64,000 nt of DNA from Clostridiales bacterium UBA2432. Lineage in GTDB: Bacteria; Bacillota; Clostridia; Lachnospirales; Vallitaleaceae. The notes under the pieces are model-generated. The model was not told the DNA's origin and searched no databases. It worked only from the letters and a program-made list of their open reading frames with translations. The stretch's first letter is position 1. The number at the start of each line of letters is the position of its first letter. Shown in pieces: positions 24,422 through 32,269 of this stretch. Position numbers and translations under genes: made by a program. Location of the stretch: assembly GCA_002342805.1 (NCBI GenBank), contig DDQW01000093.1, positions 1 to 64,000 of the forward strand. The letters run 5' to 3'.

Positions 24422-24946
24422 TTAGTAATTAGTGTCTGCGTAGCCGACCCAGCCTTCAGCTTCTACAAGTGCTCGGTCAAAGCCCTCAAGCTTAAAGGCA
24501 TATTCCTTCTGAATGTTTTCAGCCTTTAATGTCAATGTTGCTTTTTCAATATCCACAATAGCTTCTGTATCTTTTCCGGAAAATGTATCGAACATTTCAT
24601 TAATATTCGCTTCGCTAAGTTCTGTTGCTAACATTCCGCAGTTGTACATATTCTGGCGAAAAATACGCGCAAAATTGACTGCGAAAACAGCATTAATATC
24701 GTTAACTTCCAATGCCCAAGGGGCATGCTCTCGAGAGGAACCACATCCAAAGTTAGAACGTGTGATTACCACTTTCTTTTCTTTAATATCTGAATTCGGA
24801 TTAAATCCATCAAGCTTCAAATCTTCAAGAAGATAAGGCTTTAAGGCTTCTTTGGTAATCTCTGTTAAATATTTTGCCGGAATAATTTCATCCGTATTAA
24901 TATCACTTCTGTCTAAAAACAAGACTTTCCCGCTAAATGATTTCAT
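24422..24946 (-). CDS. leuD: 3-isopropylmalate dehydratase small subunit
   Basis: This 174-residue swivel-domain subunit joins LeuC to isomerise 2- and 3-isopropylmalate. Signatures are LDRSDINTDEIIPAKYL and NFGCGSSREHAPWAL, which contacts the substrate. The short form pairs with the archaeal/clostridial-type LeuC. The ATG at 24946 begins one base after the leuC stop, with GGAGGG inside the leuC end, so translation is coupled. An upstream in-frame start at 24994 would sit within leuC and is rejected. Confidence 0.93.
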   Translation of the reverse strand: MKSFSGKVLFLDRSDINTDEIIPAKYLTEITKEALKPYLLEDLKLDGFNPNSDIKEKKVVITRSNFGCGSSREHAPWALEVNDINAVFAVNFARIFRQNMYNCGMLATELSEANINEMFDTFSGKDTEAIVDIEKATLTLKAENIQKEYAFKLEGFDRALVEAEGWVGYADTNY

Positions 24947-24947
24947 C

Positions 24948-26240
24948 TTATTGCCCTCCTTCAAATAGTGTCGAATTGGTAATAAGGCCTTCAATAGCTG
25001 TAGCTGCTGCAGTCGCTGGGCTCATCAGATGAACCATCCCACCGCGTCCCATACGTCCGTTAAAGTTACGGTTGGTCGTTGACGCACAAGCTTCTCCTTC
25101 AGCTAATACACCATTGCTCATTCCTAAACAAGCACCACAGGTCGGATTGGTAACACAAAATCCTGCTTCCATGAAAATATCGATAAGACCTTCTTTTAAA
25201 GCCATTTGATAAATTGCCGGTGTTGCGGGCGATAAGACACCCCGTAGATTATCACTAATTGTTTTACCCTTTAATACTTGAGCTGCGATACGAAGGTCTT
25301 CAATACGTCCATTCGTACAAGAACCAATATATACCTGATCGATTTTTGTGCCTACCATTTCAGTCACCGGTTTGACTTGATCCGGTTTAAATCCAAAGGT
25401 AACCATTGGCTCTAAGTCAGATAAGTCGTATGTATAAACCGCTTCATATTTAGCATCAGCATCTGACGTCCATTGGCTATATTCTTCCAATGCTTGCTCT
25501 TTTGAATCAAACTCATCTTGAATAAATGGCCATAAATAGTCAACCGTTGTCATATCCGGATAACAAATACCCGACGTTCCTCCAGCTTCAATTGCCATAT
25601 TACATAAGGTCATACGGGATTCCATAGACATCTCTTCAACAATATTACCGGCAAACTCCATGACACAGTTTGTTGCGCCGTTTACACCGATTTGATTGAT
25701 GATATAGAGAATGGCATCTTTGGCATACACGCCTTTGGGTAATTGTCCTGTTAATTCAAACTTCATTGTTTTTGGTTCTTTAAAAGAACATACCCCTTTT
25801 AATATACCAACTTCAAGGTCTGTTGTTCCAACACCTGCTGCAAAAGCTCCAAATGCACCATGAGTACAGGTATGACTATCGCCCATGATAATCGTGTATC
25901 CAGGACGAACAAATCCTTTTTCCGGGAAAATGGCATGACATACACCATTACGACCGATATCAAAAAAGTCTTTAATCTGATGGCGTCTTGCCCAATCACG
26001 TAAAATCTTTCCTTGTTCTGCTGTTTTTGAGTCTTTGGCCGGTGTAACATGATCGATAACTGCTTTAATCTTTGTTGGATCAAATACACGGTCCATGTCT
26101 CTCGCCATCAAGTCTGTAATCGCAATTGGTGTTGTAATCTCGTGGCAGAAAACCGCATCTAATTTTACAATGGTTGTATCTTCAAATGGTTTGTCAATTT
26201 GATGTGCGTCAAATATTTTTTGTGCAATTGTTTTACCCAT
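24948..26240 (-). CDS. leuC: 3-isopropylmalate dehydratase large subunit
   Basis: This 430-residue aconitase-family subunit binds the [4Fe-4S] cluster through Cys in IGSCTNGR and the pair in PTCGACLG. MGDSHTCTHGAFGAFAAGVG and DHVTPAKD are active-site motifs. Length and sequence fit the shorter LeuC/HacA-like clade found in clostridia and archaea; homoaconitase activity is a formal alternative, but leuD and ilvD neighbours argue for leucine synthesis. leuA, leuB and ilvBNC are absent from the window. The promoter is embedded in a palindrome 75-110 bp upstream. Confidence 0.93.
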   Translation of the reverse strand: MGKTIAQKIFDAHQIDKPFEDTTIVKLDAVFCHEITTPIAITDLMARDMDRVFDPTKIKAVIDHVTPAKDSKTAEQGKILRDWARRHQIKDFFDIGRNGVCHAIFPEKGFVRPGYTIIMGDSHTCTHGAFGAFAAGVGTTDLEVGILKGVCSFKEPKTMKFELTGQLPKGVYAKDAILYIINQIGVNGATNCVMEFAGNIVEEMSMESRMTLCNMAIEAGGTSGICYPDMTTVDYLWPFIQDEFDSKEQALEEYSQWTSDADAKYEAVYTYDLSDLEPMVTFGFKPDQVKPVTEMVGTKIDQVYIGSCTNGRIEDLRIAAQVLKGKTISDNLRGVLSPATPAIYQMALKEGLIDIFMEAGFCVTNPTCGACLGMSNGVLAEGEACASTTNRNFNGRMGRGGMVHLMSPATAAATAIEGLITNSTLFEGGQ

Positions 26241-26308
26241 ATTATTCTCCTTTTTTCACTTTAAGAAAGTCCGCTTTCGGCTTTCACTTCAACACTTTAC
26301 TCAATCAT

Positions 26309-26349
26309 AGTTTAAGTGGTTTACCTTGAATTGTCAAGGCAAACCACTT
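26309..26349 (-). promoter_or_regulatory. leuC: leuC promoter inside a 36-bp palindrome
   Basis: The palindrome 26314-26349 has arms AAGTGGTTT/AAACCACTT and CCTTG/CAAGG separated by one mismatched position and a six-base centre. On the minus strand TTGACA (26332-26337) and TAAACT (26309-26314) are 17 bp apart, so the promoter lies within and at the edge of the palindrome. This fits a repressor operator for the leu-ilv operon. A weak terminator for the NlpC/P60 gene is another reading, but there is no T-tract on the minus strand after the right position. Confidence 0.65.
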
Positions 26350-26387
26350 ATAATCTTGCTTCTCAATATAACGATTTATGATACCTC

Positions 26388-27941
26388 TTATAACACACGC
26401 TTAGCACCGATAAAAGGTAATCGGCTCATCCATCCAAAAGCCGGTGTTATTCGTACACCTGATGTCGTTGTCGCATGAATAGACTGTCCGTCGCCCATGT
26501 ATATTGCCACATGAGAAACACGTCCTGATTGACCATAAAACAATAAATCTCCGGGTAATAATTCATTCTTGTCAACATAACTTCCTTGCAAATATTGATC
26601 CCTTGATGAGCGATTTAATGAAACACCATACGGCGCATATATTTGTTGTGTAAATGAAGAACAATCAATTCCTTTGCTTAAGCTCGTTCCGCCATAGCGA
26701 TAAGGTGTTCCGACAAATTGTTTTGCGTAGGCTATCAGTTGGTCTACATCTCCTGACGTTGCTTCATTAATGCTTTTTGTCATACTAACTTCTTCATCAC
26801 TTAAAATACGAATATAATCTTGATGTGCATATCCTTGTATCGCATTTTGCGTTCGGACCAAATACCATTCGCCTTCTTGACCTTTAATAGTAACCTGTTG
26901 ATTCATCGTCAGTTTTCCAATAATATTATCCGAATTATCTAAAGATGGAGCCGATCGCATACGTAAGACTTCCGTGGTTACACTACCGATTTTTTCTGAA
27001 ATCGGCTCTTCAGATTCAATAGATTTTTTCATCGATACGTCTACAACTTCTTCTACAACCTTTTCTTCTTCCGTAGCCTCAACAAAATCATCAATATACG
27101 CCTTCAATTCTTTATTGTTTTCAAAGTTTTTAAAAAGACGTAGGTTTAATAAAATGGCTTCTTCTTTGGTGCTTAAGGATTTGGGATTCAAATAAATGCC
27201 ACCATCTTCATTTTCCGTTCCTCGAACCAATCCATTACTCACAGCCCGTTTCATCGCTTGTTGAGCCCAGTCTGATATATCCTTGTTGTCTGTAAATTCA
27301 AATTTTGTCGGACTCTTTGATAATAATTCTACTTCTGCCCGCAACTCAATGGCATCACTTAATCGGATAAAAATAACAATCATTTCTTCCCGGGTTATCT
27401 TCTGATCCGGATAGAAATACCCATTATTTCCTTGTATTAATCCTAAGACATAGCCTTTAACTGCATGTATGTTCTCTGTATCTTTAAATATATTTTCATC
27501 CAGTGAGACACTATCTAATTGGCCAAACATCTTTTCAAATGCAGTTACAATAAGCTCAATAAACTCTTCACGCGAAATATTCTCTTGAAGATTATCATAT
27601 AGATTTTCCGTAATATAACCTTTTTCTTGTGCTTCGTTGAACTCTTCAACCGCCCATGCAGAAGGCTCTGATTCTGCTGCATTCACAGGATTGGCGAAAA
27701 CAAAAATGAATATATGCAGAAATAAAAATAATGGGACAGTCACCTTGAATTTTGTCTTTTTTGTCTTGTGTCGAAAAAGCTGCATACCTAAAAAACCTCC
27801 TATCGGTCCAAAAAAAGCCCACATTAATAAAACTTTTTCCGGAATTCTGTACCTGTTATTCATGGCTTTAACTTTATCTAAACCATATATGAAAAAAGTC
27901 AGTCCGTTTATAATTCCATAAATTATGCCAAAATATTCCAT
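26388..27941 (-). CDS. DUF1294-SLH-SH3b-NlpC/P60 cell-wall hydrolase fusion
   Basis: This 517-residue protein starts with a DUF1294-type membrane segment (residues 1-70: YGLDKVKA, RIPEKVLL, GPIGGFLGMQLFRHKT). A signal-peptide-like stretch follows with a likely cleavage after ANPVNA near residue 88. Three S-layer-homology-like repeats span about 90-285, an acidic linker follows, an SH3b domain is at about 320-380, and an NlpC/P60 peptidase at 395-517 has Cys427, His477 and His489. It should cut peptide cross-links in peptidoglycan while held in the wall. AAGGAG precedes ATG 27941. An internal ATG at 27785 (Met53) has AGGAGG ten bases upstream and would make a standard secreted form. Confidence 0.88.
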   Translation of the reverse strand: MEYFGIIYGIINGLTFFIYGLDKVKAMNNRYRIPEKVLLMWAFFGPIGGFLGMQLFRHKTKKTKFKVTVPLFLFLHIFIFVFANPVNAAESEPSAWAVEEFNEAQEKGYITENLYDNLQENISREEFIELIVTAFEKMFGQLDSVSLDENIFKDTENIHAVKGYVLGLIQGNNGYFYPDQKITREEMIVIFIRLSDAIELRAEVELLSKSPTKFEFTDNKDISDWAQQAMKRAVSNGLVRGTENEDGGIYLNPKSLSTKEEAILLNLRLFKNFENNKELKAYIDDFVEATEEEKVVEEVVDVSMKKSIESEEPISEKIGSVTTEVLRMRSAPSLDNSDNIIGKLTMNQQVTIKGQEGEWYLVRTQNAIQGYAHQDYIRILSDEEVSMTKSINEATSGDVDQLIAYAKQFVGTPYRYGGTSLSKGIDCSSFTQQIYAPYGVSLNRSSRDQYLQGSYVDKNELLPGDLLFYGQSGRVSHVAIYMGDGQSIHATTTSGVRITPAFGWMSRLPFIGAKRVL

Positions 27942-28059
27942 TCATTCTCCTTAACAAAACACATCCCTTACATTATACCTCAATACAAAAAAAATTGTAA
28001 GACTAGATGATGAACATAGTCTTACAATCCTATTACAAATTCAATTATGTTTTTGACCC

Positions 28060-28884
28060 TTAAGCCAATAGATTGGTTAAAAACTTTTGACTTTTTTTAA
28101 GGCCTGCATCCGTCTGTCCTTCAATGATGATATCTAATCCAGGTCTATATTCATTAATCATTTGCTTGATAAATTGATAATCCATAAGGCCGTCTCCAAT
28201 GGGTACTTGTACGAGTTTATCGCCTTTAACCACAAAATCCTTAGCGTGAAAGACCGCAATTTTATCTCCATACAACTCGAATGCTTCTTGAATAATCGCA
28301 TTTCTGTTTTCATAATTTTCCATGCACAGGAAATTATAAGGATCTAAAATCGCTAGTACATTTGTAGAATCTAGTTCATCTATCAAACGCTTCATCTGCT
28401 TTGGCGTACCTATTGAATGATGATACGCTCCTTCAATACCAACACACATTCCATGATTTTGAGCTACTCCTACAAGTTCACTAAAAATCTTAAACACTTT
28501 TTGATACGCTTCTTCTGAGTGATTGTCCGGATGATAGGTCCAGTTTTTCATGAACGATCCTGTTTCCGTACCCACTAAATAACCACCAAGTTCTTTGCCA
28601 TACTTAAGGTATTCTTTAAATCGCGCAATACCTTCTTCCACCACATCTTCATCTAAAAGATTAAAATAACTTCCAATAAGCCCAATATGAATGTTGTGTT
28701 TTTTAAATGCCTGCCCTATCTTATGCGCTGCTCCTGGCGTTAAGTATCCAGCTTTTTCTGAAACGCCTTTAATCGATTTATATGCAACAAGTTGTACCGA
28801 CTCAAACTCTTGAAGTTCTAAACGCGATGCTAACTCCTCTGCCGATCCTTTGTCTGATATATCATGTCCACGTGTTCCTATCAT
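28060..28884 (-). CDS. Sugar phosphate isomerase/epimerase family TIM-barrel protein
   Basis: This 274-residue protein belongs to the AP-endonuclease-2/xylose-isomerase-like superfamily. Metal-binding candidates appear as Glu in GIEGAYHH, Asp in AILDPYN, His in VFHAKDF and Glu in IIIEGQTD. Such proteins isomerise or epimerise ketoses or inositol derivatives. The ATG at 28884 follows GAGAGGT and is preferred over the more upstream ATG at 28923. A strong terminator separates it from the sugar-binding protein gene upstream, so it probably has its own promoter or depends on readthrough. The substrate is unknown; the neighbouring ABC importer suggests a carbohydrate catabolic role. Confidence 0.8.
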   Translation of the reverse strand: MIGTRGHDISDKGSAEELASRLELQEFESVQLVAYKSIKGVSEKAGYLTPGAAHKIGQAFKKHNIHIGLIGSYFNLLDEDVVEEGIARFKEYLKYGKELGGYLVGTETGSFMKNWTYHPDNHSEEAYQKVFKIFSELVGVAQNHGMCVGIEGAYHHSIGTPKQMKRLIDELDSTNVLAILDPYNFLCMENYENRNAIIQEAFELYGDKIAVFHAKDFVVKGDKLVQVPIGDGLMDYQFIKQMINEYRPGLDIIIEGQTDAGLKKSQKFLTNLLA

Positions 28885-28940
28885 TATTCTAATACCTCTC
28901 TTTCTTGTATTGTTTCCATTCAATATCCTATTATAGCTGA

Positions 28941-28984
28941 AAAAAAACAGAAAGTTAAGCTTTTTAGCTTAACTTTCTGTTTTT
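28941..28984 (-). terminator. Terminator of the first sugar ABC operon
   Basis: A 14-bp stem pairs 28948-28961 with 28966-28979 around a T-rich loop. On the minus strand it is followed by seven T residues. It starts 12 bp after the stop of the substrate-binding protein gene. The flanking A and T runs make it symmetrical. Confidence 0.9.
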
Positions 28985-28995
28985 CCACTTTTTTG

Positions 28996-30342
28996 TTAGT
29001 TATTACCTTCTAATTCTACCCATTTTGTTTCTATTTCTTGACAAGTTTGATCTTTATTTTTGACACCAGCGATATAACCTTGCATTATTTCACCAAATGC
29101 TTGATGGAAGCTGTCTGTTGAATAAACGACGCCAAGGGTACCTGCACCTTCATTATTTACATGTACGTTCCCTTGCTTAATAATTTCAAAGTCAGGTGCA
29201 ACACCTTCAGTTATCGGAGGAATGACTCCGGCCACATCTGAAAACCAACTTTTCCCATAATCTGATGTATACCACCAGTTTACAAAGTCTAATGTTTCAT
29301 CCAAAACATCAGAATCTTTATAAATTCTGACAGCTTGGTCCGAACCTGCAATGACTTTACATGCATCCGGATTATCATTTATTGGATATCCGTCAAAACC
29401 AATTGAAATGTTTGGATCAATTTTTAATACATCTGCTTCAATCCAAGCCCCTTGTCCAACAACCATCGCTGTTTGACCGGAAGCTAGTGCAGCAATCTCA
29501 GTACTAAGATCGGCTTCAAGAATTTTATCATCACCATACTTCACCACAAGATCTATAAAATTAAAGAAGTCATTGTATAACTCAGGATAATCTTGCATCT
29601 TTGCCTCACCATTGATAAACGCATTGACCAATCCTTCAACATTCTCAGGTTGAGCTGCATCTAAATAGTGTTGGAATACATGTTTAAATACCCACCACTC
29701 TGCAAATCCAGAAGTAAATGCCTGATAACCTGCATCTTCGATTTTAATCGCTGCACTTTCTAATTCGGATAACGTTTGTGGAAATTCTGTAATTCCCACT
29801 TCTTCAAAAATCCCTTTATTATATACAATTCCAAAAAAATTCCCTTTAATACTTAATCCATGTACCTCATCACCAGACTTCATAACATTTTTAACCGGAT
29901 CCGACATAGCTTCTGCTAATGGTTGATTAGCAAGATTGGCTGAATAATCAAGATATACACCAATTTCTTTACCTGAAGTCGATGAAAAAATATCGGGTGC
30001 CTCACCAGAATTTAATTTTGTTTTCAAAAGTGTCGGATAATCATTTTGTGTTGTTTCATAGTTAATTGTTACGTTTGGCTTAACCGTTTTATATTCTGCG
30101 ATTAAAGTTTCAATTGCTTCTGCATATTCAGGCATTGAGATAAACATATATATCTCCGCGTCTGCCTCTTCCGATGTGTCACTATTACTTTCTTCACCGG
30201 TTTCACTTGTAGTGTCTGAATCAGATGTGTTCGAGTCTATCATTGTTGTTGTGTCCTGCCCCTCCTCATCTGTTTGTCCGCATCCTGCAAATAATGTTCC
30301 CATCATAAGCAAAATCAATAGTACACTCATACTTTTTTTCAT
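28996..30342 (-). CDS. Sugar ABC transporter substrate-binding lipoprotein (system 1)
   Basis: This 448-residue family 1 solute-binding protein has a lipoprotein signal ending in LFAGCGQ. An acidic Ser/Thr/Asp linker follows, and the mature domain opens with AEIYMFISMPEYAEAIE. DIFSSTSGKEIG, ALASGQTAMVVGQGAW and FVNWWYTSDYGKSWF are typical of oligosaccharide-binding proteins. The ATG at 30342 follows AAGGAG; a TTG two codons earlier is less likely. It is the last gene of its operon, after both permeases, which is the reverse of the usual order. The divergent YesM/YesN pair probably controls it. The ligand is unknown. Confidence 0.9.
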   Translation of the reverse strand: MKKSMSVLLILLMMGTLFAGCGQTDEEGQDTTTMIDSNTSDSDTTSETGEESNSDTSEEADAEIYMFISMPEYAEAIETLIAEYKTVKPNVTINYETTQNDYPTLLKTKLNSGEAPDIFSSTSGKEIGVYLDYSANLANQPLAEAMSDPVKNVMKSGDEVHGLSIKGNFFGIVYNKGIFEEVGITEFPQTLSELESAAIKIEDAGYQAFTSGFAEWWVFKHVFQHYLDAAQPENVEGLVNAFINGEAKMQDYPELYNDFFNFIDLVVKYGDDKILEADLSTEIAALASGQTAMVVGQGAWIEADVLKIDPNISIGFDGYPINDNPDACKVIAGSDQAVRIYKDSDVLDETLDFVNWWYTSDYGKSWFSDVAGVIPPITEGVAPDFEIIKQGNVHVNNEGAGTLGVVYSTDSFHQAFGEIMQGYIAGVKNKDQTCQEIETKWVELEGNN

Positions 30343-30369
30343 AAACAAATCTCTCCTTTTCTTGATTAA

Positions 30370-31209
30370 TTATCCTTTGACCGCTCCGGCAACTACTCCA
30401 TCAACAATATATCTTTGTAGAAGCACAAAAAATATTATTGATGGTAATACAGCTAATACCATAGCTGTCATTGCATAGTGCCATTGCGTGTTAAACTGAC
30501 CAACGAATGTATACGCGGATAATACTAATGTTTTTGTTTTTTGATCACTATTAACCATTAATAAAGGTAATAAGAAGTCGTTCCATATCCACATAACATT
30601 CAAAACGATAACGGTTGCACTCACTGATTTAAGCAGAGGAAATATAACACTGATAAAAGTTTTTAATGTAGATGCTCCATCAATTAATGCACTTTCATCC
30701 AAAGATTTTGGTATCGTCTTCATAAAATTAAAATAGATAAACGTTGCCATTGGTATACCAAAACCCCAATACTGAATTCCAAGTCCCCATGTACTTCCTG
30801 ATAGTCCTATACTGCTCATTACCTTTAATAAAGTAATCATAATTGTCTGAAATGGAATAAGCATTGGTGTAATGATAAACAAATGTGTCCACGCTGTATA
30901 TTTTGTTCGTCTTCTGTCCAAAATATATGCAGGCAAAGCTGAAAAAAGAATGATTCCACTAATTCCAATCGCTGTTATTACAATGTTATTAAAAAATAAT
31001 TGACGATAATTCATCTTATCCATGACATCAACATAATTTTGTATGGCTAATTGCTTTGGCAACGCGATGACATCAAGCACAACTTCACCAAATGGTTTTA
31101 ATGAATTGATAAACATAAGGAACACCGGATAAATATAAATAATTGCTATTAAAATCATCACAAGTTCAAGCAATACCGTCTTCATTTTCTTCGTTATTAT
31201 ATACTTCAT
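30370..31209 (-). CDS. Sugar ABC transporter permease, MalG type (system 1)
   Basis: This 279-residue membrane protein has six predicted helices. The EAA docking loop reads ESALIDGASTLKTFISVIFPLLK, the MalG-type pattern. The C-terminus ends ...RYIVDGVVAGAVKG, the usual MalG tail. Its ATG overlaps the stop of the MalF-type gene in a TAATG junction, so the two permeases are translationally coupled. No ATPase gene is in this operon. Confidence 0.92.
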   Translation of the reverse strand: MKYIITKKMKTVLLELVMILIAIIYIYPVFLMFINSLKPFGEVVLDVIALPKQLAIQNYVDVMDKMNYRQLFFNNIVITAIGISGIILFSALPAYILDRRRTKYTAWTHLFIITPMLIPFQTIMITLLKVMSSIGLSGSTWGLGIQYWGFGIPMATFIYFNFMKTIPKSLDESALIDGASTLKTFISVIFPLLKSVSATVIVLNVMWIWNDFLLPLLMVNSDQKTKTLVLSAYTFVGQFNTQWHYAMTAMVLAVLPSIIFFVLLQRYIVDGVVAGAVKG

Positions 31210-32096
31210 TAGATATCCACCTCTTTTCGCTTAAAACCCTTCAAAACAATTTGCGTTAGCAATAATACAATTCCAAAGAAAATCAATGCTTTTGCAGAAC
31301 CAAATCCATAATTATTATTTTGAAAAGCTTCTCGATAAATATCTAATGTTACGCTATAGGTAGAACCGGCTGGGCCTCCCTTAGTTAATGCTAAAATCGT
31401 GTCAAAAACTTTAAGTGCATTAATCAAAGACATTAACACACATGTGGTAATCGAGGGCGCTAATAATGGCAATGTCACATGAAAAAACTTAGTACGTGCA
31501 TTTGCGCCATCAACCGTAGCTGCTTCTAATACATCCTTGGGAATCGCTTGTAAACCTGCAATATATAAAACAACATAAAATCCAACCGACTGCCAAACAC
31601 CAACTAAAGCTACTGAATAGAATACAAGTTTTACATCCCCTAACCAACTATAATTTAATATACTGAATCCGGTTAAATCATATAGTCCTGCAAATCCTTG
31701 GGAAAAAATAAACTTCCAAATAAATCCAACAATGGTCATACTCATTATATACGGAATAAAAAATATACCTCGAAGCAAATTCGCCGTCCGGAGTTTTTTA
31801 ACCAAAACAACTGCTAATGAAATCGCAAGCACATTGGTCAACACCATGTATAATAATGTATATCTACCGGTAAAGATTAATGCACTTAAAAAATTTTGAT
31901 CCCCTTGAAATAAGCGCACAAAATTATCTATTCCGATAAATTTCGGTTCTTTAGCTATTCCATTCCATTCTGTCAAAGCATAATAACCACTTAAAAGAAA
32001 AGGAATATATATGGTTATCGAAACCAAAATCATTGAGGGTATTGTGAACATAACCGTTTCAATTTTTTTTTTCTTTTTGCGACCCAACTTAATCAT
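31209..32096 (-). CDS. Sugar ABC transporter permease, MalF type (system 1)
   Basis: This 295-residue membrane protein begins with a basic RKKKKK stretch and has six helices. The EAA loop is EAATVDGANARTKFFHVTLPLL, followed by the MalF pattern ALTKGGPAGSTYSVTLDIY. AAGGAGG precedes the ATG. It is the first gene of the operon. On the minus strand a TATAAT hexamer at 32141-32146, about 45 bp upstream, is a likely -10 box. The kinase gene for the divergent two-component system begins 173 bp away. Confidence 0.92.
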   Translation of the reverse strand: MIKLGRKKKKKIETVMFTIPSMILVSITIYIPFLLSGYYALTEWNGIAKEPKFIGIDNFVRLFQGDQNFLSALIFTGRYTLLYMVLTNVLAISLAVVLVKKLRTANLLRGIFFIPYIMSMTIVGFIWKFIFSQGFAGLYDLTGFSILNYSWLGDVKLVFYSVALVGVWQSVGFYVVLYIAGLQAIPKDVLEAATVDGANARTKFFHVTLPLLAPSITTCVLMSLINALKVFDTILALTKGGPAGSTYSVTLDIYREAFQNNNYGFGSAKALIFFGIVLLLTQIVLKGFKRKEVDI

Positions 32097-32269
32097 AAGG
32101 TCCTCCTTATAAAGTATTACTTGTTATTTATCTTGATACCATTATAATATGTGCACTTAGATTAATAAATGTAATAAAAAGAACAATCATTGGTAATATT
32201 TTGCACAAATCCCACTACCTATTTACTATATTTTCATGGTATTATACAATAAGTTAGAAAGGAGCATAT

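Noticed and set aside
26241..26313. T-box leader before leuC
   Set aside because: The leader after the predicted start is short (about 65 nt) and lacks T-box motifs.
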